From contig NC_084464.1 of assembly GCF_027409185.1 (NCBI RefSeq), positions 46,103,095 through 46,167,094 of the forward strand: 64,000 nt of DNA. The letters are read 5' to 3'. Numbering within the stretch: the first letter of the stretch is position 1; each line of letters starts with the position of its first letter. The translations under genes and the position numbers were made by a program. Positions 11,176 through 23,570 of this stretch are shown piece by piece. The notes under the pieces were generated by a model that saw only the letters and a program-made list of their open reading frames with translations, did no database searches and had not been told where the DNA came from. Source of the stretch: Cynocephalus volans (Eukaryota; Chordata; Mammalia; Dermoptera; Cynocephalidae).

Positions 11176-11780
11176 TCAGGACTATTTACTCACAGCTAAA
11201 TGCAATTCCCAAGTGACCCAAGATCTAGCAGTGTCTCCTTTGCCCTCTCCTTTGCTGAGATGGTCCTGGGTAGCCATTTCCCTGAAGGAGGCTTTGAGAA
11301 GCAAAGGGAATGAAGGGTAGAGGAACAGCTATACATGGAGCCAACCTTGGTAGGAAGTCAGGAAGTCCCCAGGAAGTCCCCAGAGAGGTCCTCCAGAGAT
11401 GAGCCAACCCTGCTGTTGAGTGTCCAGGGAGGGTGGAGTCTGAAGGGACCCTAGACGCAGCTCTCATCCACTGTTCCTCTAAACACTGAATTTGCAAACA
11501 TGCAACATATAAGGCACATACAGATCTCCAGTACCACCACCCCACCCTCCAAAATTCACACAGTCAACATTTGAAAATGCTCTAATGTCCAGGAACCATG
11601 CCAGGGTCTCTCCTACTGCCACCCCTAACCACTGCATCCAGAGAGATTAGAGCCCTCGATTAAGGCTGTGGCCAGCCCTGGGGTGAGGGTAGCTGGGCCA
11701 GAGGCATTGCTATGGAACTGTCAGGCACTGTCACCAGACCTGGGGGTGGCCAAAGAGGCTCCCCCATTGGTAAGGGCAGG
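11176..11780. other. Unique DNA
   Basis: Contains a small internal repeat, aggaagtc-aggaagtcccc-aggaagtcccc, near 11354-11382. I see nothing else. Confidence 0.4.
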
Positions 11781-11789
11781 CCCGCAAGG

Positions 11790-11960
11790 ACACAGGGCTC
11801 AGATAGACAGGGCAGCTCATTATCTAAGTCTCACATCATGTGGGTGAAAAGACAAAGCCCAGAGAGCGTGAGTGGCTCCTTCAAAGTCACACAGCACTAA
11901 GGGCAGAGCAGATGCCAGAATCTGCATTGCACAAAACCCATAATTGGCATCTCAATACAA
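11790..11960 (+). repeat. MIR
   Basis: aaagacaaagcccagagagc and tcaaagtcacacagcactaa are the MIR core. It is followed by agatgccagaatctgcattg. Confidence 0.7.
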
Positions 11961-11969
11961 CAGGCAGCT

Positions 11970-12690
11970 GTCTTTCTGCTTTCTTTTGGCTGTTCTCCTT
12001 GCCTGGAATGCTCTTGTAATAGATTGAATTATGTCCCTGTAAAACTCATTGAAGCTTGAATTGTGCCCCCAAGTTTCACTGTGACTGTTAAGAGGGTGGG
12101 AAATCGTATTATGGTAATTGAAGGGTGGAGCCTTGAAGAGGTGATTGTAGGATCATGCAGTAGTGAATGGATTAAAAACAGTGGTTAGGGGTATGGTTCT
12201 GAGGGCTTTAAAAGAAGAGAGAAGAGAGTCTGTCTTTCTCTTTGCTTCTACCATCTTGCAATGTGAGACTGTGTATGGACTATGGACTTCCCAGCCTCAG
12301 AAACTGTAAGCAATAAATTTCACTTTCTTTATAAATCACCCAGTTCCATGTATTTTGTTATAAGCAACAGAAACAGACTAAGACAGCTCTTCTCCCAGAT
12401 ATCTGCAATGATCACTCCCTCCTCAGCTGCTTCACAAACGTCTCCTCGAACATCACCTTCTCAGTGGGGACCTCCTATTTAACATTGTACTTCTGCTCAC
12501 CCTTTGTTATCCCCTCCAGTTTCTCTATATCACTTTTCATCACATTATTTACCATATATTTTACTGAATGTCAGCTCCATGCTGCAGAGATATTTTTCTG
12601 TTTCACTGCTGCATCCCCAGCACCTACGACTGCTGGGCACAACATGATAGGAAGGTGCTCATACACATTCAGTAACAGAATGAAGAACAA
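11970..12690 (+). repeat. L2 split by a solo LTR
   Basis: Left part: ggctgttctccttgcctggaatgctct. Right part resumes with ctcttctcccagatatctgc, cacaaacgtctcctcgaacatc, accttctcagtggggacctc and ttatcccctccagtttct, and ends in ctgctgcatccccagcacct. The two parts join into one L2 when the LTR at 12015-12385 is removed. Confidence 0.85.
12015..12385 (+). mobile_element. Solo LTR, MaLR-like, with 5-bp target duplication
   Basis: This 371-bp insertion starts TGTAATAGATTG and ends ACTAAGACA. GCTCT precedes it at 12010-12014 and follows it at 12386-12390. Inside are gccttgaagaggtgattgta, acttcccagcctcagaaact and a polyadenylation signal in gcaataaatttc, typical of MST/MLT-type ERVL-MaLR LTRs. No internal region or second LTR remains, so it arose by LTR-LTR recombination. 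Confidence 0.85.
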
Positions 12691-13035
12691 ATGAATGTCA
12701 ACCCTCACCAATAGCATTCCCACAGATGGAGGCATGATAAAAACAACTGCATGGCTTCTTTCAGTGCAGAACTGTCCCCTGCCCCCATGGACACATTGTG
12801 GTCTGTGTGCCCTTCATGTGTCCTGTGCCTGCTGCCCCCGGGCAGGAGCTGCACTCCTGAGCTCACAGAGGTCACTGATCCTTTGTGGGCCAAGACATTC
12901 CTCATAAGGGCATAGGTGACAACAAAACTTAAATGTCCTCTGCTGCTTTCTTCATGGAAAAAACAAAATAGGCCCTTCCAAACCTTTATGATCATGGTCC
13001 TCTATTAATGAATGGGTATGCACATGTATGTTACT
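12691..13035. other. Unique DNA
   Basis: No repeat or exon is supported. Confidence 0.4.
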
Positions 13036-13039
13036 GAGT

Positions 13040-13165
13040 ATGTAATGTGGTGGTCTGGAGTCAGAGCACTTCAGTCTGGCCACTTCTTAGTGGGTGACCA
13101 TGGGACTGAGCCTCAGTTTTCTCACTTATTACATAGGAATAACAATGGCACTTACCTTATTGGGC
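13040..13165 (-). repeat. MIR fragment
   Basis: ggtctggagtcagagcactt, agtgggtgaccatgggactg and gagcctcagttttctcactt are reverse MIR. Confidence 0.7.
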
Positions 13166-13199
13166 TCCTCTTGTGTGGGTTGTTGACCAGGAAGGTCAC

Positions 13200-13345
13200 A
13201 CACAGGAGCTGCTGGGGTGCTGGATATGTTCTAGATCTTGACCTGGGTGATGGTTACACAGGTGTGCATAGGAAACAGGTCATCAAGCTGAGCCTGTAAG
13301 TTTTGTGTTCTTTACCGCAAGTTACACATCAATAACAAAGAAAAA
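13200..13345 (+). mobile_element. L1M 3' UTR remnant
   Basis: gatatgttctagatcttgac, ctgggtgatggttacacagg and caagttacacatcaataac are the familiar old L1 3' UTR string. Confidence 0.65.
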
Positions 13346-13429
13346 TTAGTACTTCAGAAGGGTCTTGTGAGGATGGAATAGAAAGAATTTCAAATATGCC
13401 TGACTTAAAGGAAAACAGTAAAAAAATAA

Positions 13430-13700
13430 TCAACTATGAAGTGTGTGTGCATGTGTGTGAGCTTTTGTATGGGCATGTGCTGGTGTGACTACGTGACCCT
13501 GTGGGTGTAGTGGTGTGTCTGTACATGAACTAAGGTAGTGAGTGTGCACCTGTGTGTCAGTATACAGATGCACATGTACTGTGTGTGCCTACATTTCTGC
13601 ATGAACAGCGCACAGAACTGCACAGGTATGTTGAACTACATATCTGTGAATGGTTGTGTGCACATGAGTGTATGTAGAGGGCTCTGTTCTCTGAACCTGT
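13430..13700. repeat. GT-rich imperfect repeat
   Basis: Dispersed tgtgtg/catgtg motifs run over about 270 bp (gtgtgtgtgcatgtgtgtga and similar). This is a decayed microsatellite, not a gene. Confidence 0.7.
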
Positions 13701-15284
13701 ATGTTCTACAGAGCCTGAATCCTGAGCCAATGGCCCTGGGACCCAGCTGTGCTCCTCATCTGAGGTAAGGCAGCACGGCCTGCTCCTCCCCGTACCCCCC
13801 CATCCATGGGAGGCAGGAAACTGAAGGCTTGGCTAAAGACACCCAGCTCCCTTTTCCTTCCCACAGTTGCAACTTCTCAAAGATGCAAATTCCCCTTTAC
13901 TCCATGCAAACCAGTCCTGAAAGCCCAAGGCTGCCTCCCCTCAGGCCCAACCACCACTGCTATGATTGGACCCCACTAGACCCCCCAGCCTGGCTTCCCA
14001 GCTTGGGGACCTGTGCCAGCTGGAGTTGGTTCCTGTTTCTCAACCAACCACTGATTCTGTCTCTTCCCTGAGGGATCTTGGCTCTCCCTGCTGGCTCAGG
14101 TGTCATGGAGAGAGCCTGAGCTGGGAGTGGTCCACACTCTGGGGAAGACAGTGCCCTCTTATATTTGGGGATGCTCTGAGTGGTCACTGTCCCATCCCAA
14201 GGCACTGGAGAGAGGCCTAGCTCTCCCAGACCTTCCTGCATGGCATATTTACCATGGGCCCCACTCACAGGACCCTTAGCCCACCTGATTTCCCATTGGT
14301 GTTCACTTTTCCCATCTCATAGGTCCTGTCTTCTTCCATCAGGGACATGTCATTATCAGCCCTTGATGACCCATATCAAGGGCCGAGCAGGGGCTCAACA
14401 CACATACATACTCTTCTCCGACCCTGCCCTGGCAAATGTCCCAAACTCACCACCTCTCTGTGGGCACCCCCAACCCCCAGTCTTAAGCATGGGCCCCTGG
14501 TTAGAGCATGCTCAACTATCAGGAAACTGAAATGTGTGGGAGAGAGGTGGTAGAAAGCTGGTTAGAAAAGTGAAGGAGATAGCATGAATGCAAGGGCTAG
14601 AGATGCGGAGAGGATTTTGGTGCCATCTGACACCAGCAAATGCCACCTTGGTGCCCACATGTGGCCCTGGCTCTGGTACCAATACAGGTCCTTGTGGGCA
14701 CATGGATGCAGACGTGTCAGAAGTGGTATACCACCGTGGCCAAACCAGTTCCCAGGCATAGATTTCTGGGCTGTCATTCTCAACTGCAGGCACATCTACG
14801 ATCCCCACCCCTCTCCAGGAGCCACTGTCTGGGGTCTGAGCTGGGCTATCTGAGCTGGGGATGGGCAGTGTCCGCTCCAGAAATCAGGTCAGTCCCACAC
14901 AAGGCAGGACCCCAGTCTCTCCTACATGTTTGTTCATTTCTCCAACAAATGCGTATTGAGAACCTACTGCACACAGCTGCTGAGTGAAGCCTTCTCTCCT
15001 TAGAATCTCTTCTTAGAGGAAATTAGGATCTCCTAGACCCTCTTCTAGAATCTTCCGTCCTTTCCTGCATCCCAACTCCCAACCCAAACCAAGAAATATT
15101 CACAAGGCAAGGGTTTGCTGGAAATAAGAGCTGTGATCTAAGGAGACCCCTGTGTAGGCTATAGGGTTTTTTGTTTGTTTTGGCAGCTTGCCAGTACAGG
15201 GGCTGTGGGTTTTCTGGACTCTGCCTCTCAAATGTCCAGTGTCCTAGTCCCCATTCCTCTAGAGCCCAGACCTTGCCACACCTG
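13701..15284. other. Unique GC-rich DNA
   Basis: Only a short L2/MIR3-like end is seen at 14930-14975 (tccaacaaatgcgtattgag). Paired open frames on both strands at 14.5-15.0 kb are of the same random type. Confidence 0.4.
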
Positions 15285-15530
15285 GTAGGCCATAATAATA
15301 TAATAACGGTCACCACATATTGGATACTTATCATGTGCCAGGTATGTGATGCTCAACATTTTTATGATGGTTTTAATTCTCATGACATTTCTTGGGTAGG
15401 AACTGTCCTCAATTTACTGATTAGGACACTGAGGTCCTGAGTGCCTAAATAAGCTGACCACAGTCACACAGCTGGCAAGCAGCAGAGCCTGGATTCAAAC
15501 CCAAGCTTGCCTATCTGAGAACACAGAGCA
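15285..15530 (+). repeat. Near-full-length MIR
   Basis: atcatgtgccaggtatgtga, attctcatgacatttcttgg, gattaggacactgaggtcct, cagtcacacagctggcaagc and agcctggattcaaacccaag appear in order. Confidence 0.9.
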
Positions 15531-15629
15531 GAGGCAACACTTGGCCTGGCAGAGTGGGAATTTGGGAAATATACTTGCAGGCCAGGACAGGGCAGTGTCC
15601 ATCCTTTCCAGATGAGGCCTGGACCATGT

Positions 15630-15644
15630 GGCGCCCTCTGCTGG
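15630..15644 (-). promoter_or_regulatory. Consensus CTCF motif
   Basis: Minus-strand CCAGCAGAGGGCGCC matches the core CTCF consensus CCASYAGRKGGCRS at every position. The motif is known. Occupancy is not visible from sequence. It sits 4-6 kb beyond the likely 3' end of the minus-strand gene. Confidence 0.6.
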
Positions 15645-15839
15645 CCCTGGGCACACTCTGCACCAGCTGAGGTGGCCACATTCCCAGTACCCCCAAGGGA
15701 CAGCTTCTGCTCTATACCAACCCCCCACTCCCTGCCCCCACTTATGTGGCTCAGGGCAGCCATACCCCGAGATAAGGATTTCCTCATAGCTCATCCAAAA
15801 TCCCTCCCTGGCCCTTGCCTCTGTCCCACTGCCCTGTGA

Positions 15840-16690
15840 TTTGGTGGGGAGGGGCAGGGGAGTCCTGCCTCTGCTGCTCAGAGGCACTAAATAGTGACAG
15901 CCCACCCTATCAGGGATCTTGGGTGTCTTGGTTGTTGACCAGGGCTGGGTGCTTTGTGTAGGTAAGCATGGCCCCTGCAGGGCCTCTCTCCTCAGGCCCT
16001 GAGTCAGACACAATCCCTTCTGTCAGATTTCTCTCCTCTCCCACAGCTCAGCAGAAGGAATTTCTAGGACTTGGCTCCAGGGCCCCAGACTGTCCGTGGG
16101 ACAGGACTCCAAGAAATAAGCCATGACCTACTGGGGCTCTGGCTCCACTCCTCCATGCCCTTGCCACCAGCTCCTGGGTGGGGGCTACCTCTGACGTAGA
16201 CAGCATCCAGCTCTTCATCCACTCCATAACCATCTGCTGAGACCAGCAGGGAGAGAGAGTTGGGGCACAACAGTCTAGGGACAGGATAGGGATTGCCAGG
16301 ACAGTAGAGAGGTCATCTGTACCTATCAGAGCTGAGACTGAGGAGGGGTATTCTTGGTCAGAGATCCTCACAGAAGGAACAGGGCAAAGAGCAGGCTTTA
16401 AGGGAGTGTGTGACAGATGAGGTCCAGGTCCGATGTTTCACTCCTTTGACAAACTCAACCAGTCCTGAGGCTTTAAATTCCATCTCACCACTGATTGCTC
16501 CCCAAGTCATCCCCCTGAACTGCAGACTCGAGGCCCAGCACCTTCCCTGGATGCCTAATGGGCATCTCACACTAAATAGGTCCAAAAAGTATCCCTGATT
16601 TCTCCTTTCAGGCACGCTCCTCAGGTAGTCCTGCCTGTCTTAGGTAACAGGAACTCACCTACCTAGTAACTAGACTGTAGTTGCTCAGGC
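15840..16690. other. Unique DNA
   Basis: No repeat or supported exon is seen. Confidence 0.4.
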
Positions 16691-16694
16691 CCAA

Positions 16695-17315
16695 ATCTCA
16701 GGAGTCGTGCTTCTCCCCTTATATTCTACATCTAAACCATCATCAAATACCATTGGCTCAACTTTCAAAGCGTATCTAGGATCCAACCACTTCTCACCTT
16801 CCTCGATACCACCCAGTAACCATCTTACCAGTTTCCCTGCTTCTGCCCTTGCCTCTTAGTTTATTCTCAACACAACAGCCAGGAATGCTGGGTGTGTTCC
16901 TCCCTCCTCGCAACCTTCAACTTCTCCCATCTCAGAGTGAAAGCCAAGACAGTTCAGTCACCTCAAGGCCCCACATGATCTGACCCCCTCACTCTCTGAC
17001 TGCATCTCCTACTACCCAGGGCCTCTGTACTTCCCTTCCCCTGCTGAAGTGTTCCTATCCCAGACATTCACAAGGCTTTGTCTCTGCATAGTAGAGCTTC
17101 CCCAACTGTTCTGTATAAAATAGCAACCCTCTCTTCCTCATTGTCATTCCTATCCTTTGCTTTCTTTTTTTCCATAGCACCTGCCACCTATTGACGAATT
17201 ACATCTAACTAGGATGTAGCTAAGGGCAGGGGTTTTCATCTCTTTTGGTCACTGCTACATCTCCAGCACCTAGAATAGAGCCTGGCATATAAATGATGTT
17301 GAATAAATGAACCAC
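16695..17315 (+). repeat. L2
   Basis: ggatccaaccacttctcacc, cagtttccctgcttctgccc, attctcaacacaacagccag, agagtgaaagccaagacagt, ctctgactgcatctcctac and the tail cagcacctagaatagagcct are in L2 order over more than 600 bp. It ends with ttgaataaatgaa. Confidence 0.92.
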
Positions 17316-18044
17316 AAAGGCGTGAGGGTAGAAGAGCTCCCCCAGGCTGGGGCAGTAAGTGAGAAGCTCCTATTCTCATAACTTCTTCTCCAGATAAAAA
17401 AAAAAAATAGGCCCATCAAGAAGGAATATTTCTCATAGAAGCACTGATCTCCAGTGTCTCCAGTACACCTCCCTCTCTCCTATCTTTGCATAGGCTGTTA
17501 CTCCAACCCCCCCCCTCTCTCTCTCTCTATTGTTCCGGTCTTAGTTGAAGTGTCTCTTTCTCAGAGAAGCCTCCCAGATACCCCTGCACTATGTTAAGGT
17601 CTCTAACTCCATTCTCCCCAGGAACCTACACTTCTGCTTTCATGGGACTCATGACTTAGGAGTTAGCTGTTCACAAACTGAGTACCAGGCCTGCTTGTAC
17701 TTGATTATCTCATCTGGATGGCACGGGATTAAATGAGGTAATTCATATAAACAGTTTAATAGGATTTGGCCAATATTGGTCAGCCAATATTACCATAATT
17801 ATAGTGGACACTCAGACATTTGTTGTTTATAACAGAAGAGCAACACACTAGAAATAATGTTTAAGCCAGAAATCACAGCCTGCATAAACCCTGGGAAATG
17901 CTGGGGAACTGCGGCCCTCATTTTTTTTATTGATGTTCTAGATGCCTTCAGCTCTCTCAAATTCTAGTGGGCCTGGCCAACATAGCCCTAGATAGATCTG
18001 GTTGAGCCTCACATGCTGCATGGATTGAGGCGGTGGCGGGTGCT
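17316..18044. other. Unique DNA with short CT run
   Basis: A pyrimidine run with (CT)n lies at about 17505-17528. No other element is recognised. Confidence 0.4.
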
Positions 18045-18059
18045 GGAAACCACTCGGGC

Positions 18060-18200
18060 CATCCTCGTCAGAGGACCATCAGCATCCATTCACCTGGGAG
18101 CTTGTTAAAAATGCAGAATCTTGTCCCTTTCTCCAAGACCTGTTAAATCAGAATCTGCACTTTAACACATTCAAGTTTGAGAAGCATTGCTCCAGATCAC
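18060..18200 (-). mobile_element. MER5-type hAT-Charlie fragment
   Basis: accatcagcatccattcacc, tgggagcttgttaaaaatgc, agaatcttgtccc, aaatcagaatctgcacttta and agtttgagaagcattgctcc are the MER5A/B pattern. It is nonautonomous and encodes no transposase. The orientation call is uncertain. Confidence 0.8.
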
Positions 18201-19613
18201 AGATCAGAACTAAGGCATCTAGAAAGGATATTAAAAAGGATATCTAAAAAGGATATTAAAAAATCCATGTTCCACATACTGATTTCTAAACTAGTCATCT
18301 CCGTTTTATAGAGGAGGCACCTGAGACCCATCGGTCAGTCACAGTGATTGGTCAGAATCCATTCTCTGGAAACCCGAGACCTCCAAACTCATACACATTC
18401 TCCCCATCTCTGAGTAGTCTCACTTAGAAATCTGGGGCCACCACAAGTGCCCTGGGTGCCTATTCTCTTGGCAGCCAGACAGGGCTGGACACCAGGTGTT
18501 CTCTGGGAAATGGCTGGGTCACAGCAAGCAGGTGAGGGAGGGGCCTTCTCAGGAACAAGCTGAGAGGCACCCAGGTACAACTTGAGCTGGGGCAGGGAGG
18601 TGGCTTGAGTACCTGTTTGTCAGGAAGGCTAGGCTTGGACCACGGCAACACCTTCCTGATATTTCCCAGACTCAGCTGACAGCCCCCTCCCTGTCACCTA
18701 GCCCCCGTGGGAATGGCTTGGGTCAAGAGCTACTATCAAACTTACTCCTTTCTCCCAAGGCCTGGTGACTTCTTGACAGGTTACAGCCCCAAAGACAAAC
18801 AGATTCTGCCAAGCAAATAACTGCTCAACAGTGGGGATGTTGGGGAAGGCCTGGGAGTAGGTTGGAGCTGCCAGCAGACTGAGGTGACGGGGTAGGGGCC
18901 CCTCCCCTGCAGAGAACAAACAGCTGTGGGCACCTGGAAGGAAGCAGGATGCAGATGGACTGTCACAGTAGAGGGCATTCGCCCTGAGGGTCTCTGGGCC
19001 CATCTCCCACGTTCCCTCATTCTGAGCTATCAGGCTGCTCTCTGAGAAACAGGAGTCACATTCTGGCCCTTAGAGCAGGAGACCAACTCTTTGTGGGGCC
19101 TGTTTCTTTTATGCAAGCTGTGGACACAGGTTCCCTCACTGAGCTGCCTACAAGGAGGTGGCCAGGAAATCCCCTCCCCCCAACTACTGCACCCTAGATC
19201 CCCTGGCTCACAAGCATCATTTAGAACACACAGCTTTGCCAGGCAGGGTGAAGGTCAATCTGGGGGTCTGTAGATAAAAGGCTGGCTTTTGAGTTAAATG
19301 AAAATAATGCTGGCATCTGGGAGGGCATCGGTCCAAGCCTGACTCATCCATTAAGCTGTGAGACTTGGGCAACTCCCTTCCCTCTCTGATCTCACTCTCT
19401 TCAACACAGAGGGGTGACAATGTGACTGAGGACAAACTTCAGTCCTGAGCTCTGAAGAATGCTACAGATATGACAGGATGGAGCTAGTAACCCTCTATTT
19501 ACCATCGTATTTTCCAGTTAAGTTTCTTTCAGGCTCTTGTAACTCCTGCTCAATGCTCTATGAGCCAAACCCCTTACCTCCATCAAGGTCAAGGCTGTCT
19601 CACCTAAGTACAT
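18201..19613. other. Unique DNA with small repeats
   Basis: A local threefold aaaggatat(c/t) repeat lies at 18223-18262. A MIR scrap in reverse lies at about 19335-19395 (gtgagacttgggcaactccc). Nothing coding is supported. Confidence 0.4.
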
Positions 19614-19674
19614 GGGCTGGGTTCCAAGTTCACTTGCCAGTTGCGGGCTGGGTTCCAAGTTCACTTGCCAGTTG
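19614..19674. repeat. 31-bp tandem duplication
   Basis: gggctgggttccaagttcac followed by ttgccagttg occurs twice with a 31-bp period. It is perfect apart from the final bases, so it is recent. Confidence 0.95.
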
Positions 19675-21759
19675 TCTGGAGTGTGGTCTCTACCTATATC
19701 TCAAGCTTCCAGGCCAGCCCACAAAAACCTAATCCATAATAAACCAAAAGGAGCACCTCGAGCACCCAGGAACTATACCCAACCACCATGGAAAATAATT
19801 AAGATGCATTCCCTCCTCTAAATGTAGGATGCTAAGCGCACAGGTAGGAATGAGAACTCCCCAGCTCTAGCTGGTAAGCTTTCCCAATAGGAAAGATGCC
19901 CGGGATGCTCTGCCCTTTTCCTGTGCTGTTCCTGTACCTGTGCTATGTACGTGGACAAAGAGTAAGGGCCCAAACAATGCTTGTTGGATGATCAACACTA
20001 ACTTGGCCAGTATTTCTCATGTGCTGGGACAGAGTGGTGAAAATAGAGGCATGGCACCCTGGTGACCTGAATGCCATTTGGAGGCAGTTTCCTTACCTTT
20101 CTAATCACTGGGTGCCAGGAAGGACAGTGGATCCAATTATAACCCCAAGACTCATTTCCCAAACATATAATGAGCCTCAGGGTCTCAGTTTTCCCATCTG
20201 CAAAAGGGAAAAGCCCAGAGACCAAAAGGTGCTCATCACAGAGCCATTGTGGGGCCATGCAGGTCACAAGAGGCTTGAGGGCACAATAAAACTCAATGAC
20301 ACATATGAAAAAAAGTTTTTTTGGTGTGTGTTAATTTAATCATACAAATATTCATTTATACAGTAAGGAAAAACCTCCTCATCTTCATCTCCTCCTAGGC
20401 ACCATGAGGCCCCACCACAAACACCCACCTAACTTGCTTGCTACATACACCACTGTCCAGGTGGAAGGGGCAGCCATTGCTACTCCTGCATTCACCCAGG
20501 GAAACAAAGGAAAGGTGAGGCAAGGAGGGTGGGGTGGGGAATCAGCTTGCATTTCTGAGCCCTGGCAACCTTACCATCCCTTCCTGCTGGGGCTCAGGCT
20601 GAATTTAGGGAGGTATTTATTCTCATGCCCACCTCTGACCTTGGCCACCCTCTGGCCACACCAACTGTGTTGGTAAGGTTCTCTCCAGGCTAGAAGTGCC
20701 TTTGATGGGCATAAGGTTACAGTCAGTCCTTTCTGGGTGACAGAAAGCTATTTCTTGTAGAAAAATGCCCCAAATTCAACTGTCCCCACAGCAAAAAGAA
20801 AAAAGGCATGCACACGTGCACACACACACACACACACCTCACTCCACACACAACATGCACACAGACAGGTTCTTCCCAAGGCTGAGCCCCTCTGTCTCCC
20901 CAACTGGGTCCAGGCCCTATCACTTATGAATGGTGCCTGCCTCACCTCCTGGGTGCCAGACGCTGGTGGTCCTGCCCAGAGGTGGCCTGCCACTTGGTGA
21001 AGATTCTAAGAGCATGGACTACTGGCACTGGGAGGTGGCCTCTACCACCCCACTAGGCAGGGTAGAGAGGGGCTCTAGGCATTGCTCAGGAACCTGTACC
21101 AGTGATGGGAGAGAGAATGAATGGTACTGATACCCTCCTGGGCTTGGGGAACCACAGGCCCCCTCAGCCCCCATGCCAAGGCTTGCACTTGCTCTGACCC
21201 TCTATAAGAAACTCACCTCTCCAAGGATGTGCACAGAAATGGTATGTTCTTGGGAAGAAAGCCAAGGTGCTTGGGACATTTAACTTGCCAGGTAAGGTTA
21301 CCTATAGGCAAGAGGAGAAGCAGGATGTCTCTGACAGGGCTAAACTCACTGATGGTGACCTAAGAAGCCCCTGCTGGGAAACTGGGAAAGAGCACCTAGT
21401 ATGGGGCTGACAAGGAAACCAGGAAAGCAGGGACCTCCCGTGATCCTGCCAGGAGCAATTGCAGAGGTGGTACTTCAAGGCTATCAAGTGAAGAGTGGCT
21501 GGGCATGCATGGGCTCCAGGGTGGCAGTGTCCCAGGAAACTGGCACCAACAGCAGCAGTAGTCAGGGCCTAAATAGGCCCTCAGACAAAAAGCCATCCTG
21601 AGCCCTGTGGCTGGGTGCCTGGCAGGGTCTCCCCACTGCTCTGCTAGGGAATGGGGCACTCACGGATGCACAGAAAGTAGGTGCTCCAGAATAAGCCCTG
21701 GTCTAGCCCTAGACCCAGCTGTATTGCCCTTCTCAGCAGGCTGGCTCCACCCACCCCCA
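19675..21759. other. Repeat-poor DNA, possibly distal 3' UTR
   Basis: A (CA)11 run lies at 20817-20838. TTTATT at 20616-20621 gives a minus-strand AATAAA that could be a distal poly(A) signal of the minus-strand gene. There is no exon evidence. Confidence 0.35.
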
Positions 21760-23570
21760 GGGCTTCCCCAGTGGACCAAATTCATTCCCCCTTTTATTTT
21801 TGGGGGGTTGGGCAGGTGAAGGGAGAATTCCATACAAGTTTTTCTCTCACAATCAAGTTTTAAAAAACAACAGTCTCAGAAGAGGATGAGGAGGAACAAA
21901 CATCACACATTTTTTGGATCTCAGACACCCAGACAGAAACAGACAGGCAGGCAGACCCTCATCCATACCCAGGCTATATGACCCCTTGCAGCCACTCATC
22001 ACCTGGTCTCCCTGCTTGTCTCACCCCCAGGGTAGATGGGGGTGTGGTAACAGGCAGACGACCCTGCAACCGCACCCCATATCCGTATCCCCGGCTTGCT
22101 CTCAAACAAACTAAGACTCAAGGGAAGGAGGGGGTAAGAAGAGAAGGACTTTGCATATTCTTGTATCTTTGGCAGACAGCTGTTCTAGCCTGGTTCAAGC
22201 TTCCCATGGAGATATCCACACCTCAACCTGCTTGGAATTCGCAGGATGCCAGCCAGTAAGGCCAACTGCCCAGGTGAGCAGCCAGCCAATCCAGTTGGAC
22301 TGCCCCTTGCCTACCTCCCCACCAATAACCGAGCACCCTGCTCAGGGTGGGGGAACTGAGGGGTAGAGGGGTCTTCTCATTTCCATCTAAATGTGGTCTC
22401 CAAGATCAGGTAGTCAGTGACCGTGGCCCTTCTCCATGACAAATTTCCTATTCAGGGCTGTATCTTCATACCTTAACAGCTCAGCCTCCACTAACAGGCT
22501 GTGAAAACACCACAAAGGACAACTGGAGGGAAACACAGGGAAGAAAGTTGTGTGACAACAGAGAAGCATGGGACACCTTCACACTCTCCTGTTGCACACT
22601 TGCTGGTGAGCTGCACCAACACCCGTGTGTGTGTACGTGGCTCAAACACATACCCAGCAAAGAGGTAAGTTCCCAGAGCAAATGGGGAGCCACTGCATGA
22701 AGAATCCAAAAAAGTAAGCATGATGCCATTTCTCTCTGCCAAGAGAAACATGGAAGAAAAACAATTTGAATTGTTACAAGTGTGTGCAGAAGGACACCTC
22801 TCGGCTTCAGAAACTCCCACGTCACCTGAGATATGTCCTCAAGGCTTCCTCTGCTGACAACATAGGGAAGTTTGGTCTTCAGAGAGGTTCTGGTGCTAAC
22901 AAGCCACAAGGTTGATGAATACAAATGTCAAAGGTGTAAATCAACAGAAGATTAAAGGGAAAAGAGGAGGAAAAGGGTGATAACTCATTGGCTGATGCCA
23001 TTAAAAACAAATGGGGTCAGAGACTTCTGGAGTCATGTGGCACCGCAGATGAACTCCTGTAGCACTGATCCGCAGAGTCCCCAAACATGCCACGCCAGCT
23101 TTTAACCTGAATCGCTTCCAGAGCAAGCACTATTCTTTAAAGAGTATGTTATCCCTTATTTAAAAAAATAAAAGTGGGGAAAGAGGAGGAAAAAATTAAC
23201 ATGTGCTCAAAACTACAACCTCTCTGTAGGCAAAATAATTTTTGTTTAAAAAGATGGCTTTTTTTCCCCCATTTTAAAATTTTTTTCCCTTCCCAAGTGA
23301 CCTAATGACTCGATTGACGCCTAACAAACAAACCCCGAGGTGGCTGCATGAATTTCTTCTTGGTAGCCTCAACACCATTCCTGTGATTCAGCATTCACAC
23401 ACGCATACTGAGTTTACTCAAAACTAGTCTGTTCTGCTTCCTCCTCTTCTTCCAGGACGGGGAGATCAGAGCGAGGGGTCCGTGCGATGTGGTCTGCAAT
23501 CCAGAGGAACCCCTTGCCCTCCCCCCAAAAGTCAGGCCTTCTTTTAATTTTTCTTCTTGCTGACACCCGT
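21760..23570 (-). other. Probable 3' UTR of the minus-strand gene
   Basis: This follows the stop codon at 23573-23571 directly. The 1.8 kb contains no recognisable interspersed repeat, in sharp contrast with the surroundings, as expected for constrained 3' UTR. A minus-strand AATAAA (plus TTTATT, 21793-21798) would place cleavage near 21.77 kb; another candidate lies at 20616-20621. The true end cannot be fixed from sequence alone. Confidence 0.5.

Noticed and set aside
15165-15300. Another CYN monomer (ttttggcagcttgccagtac)
   Set aside because: Only about 20 bases resemble the SINE end. The expected box B and box A regions do not follow.
15495-16013. 172-codon minus-strand frame
   Set aside because: It overlaps other open frames and the end of a MIR, and has low-complexity Gly/Ser/Pro composition. 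It is random GC-rich openness.
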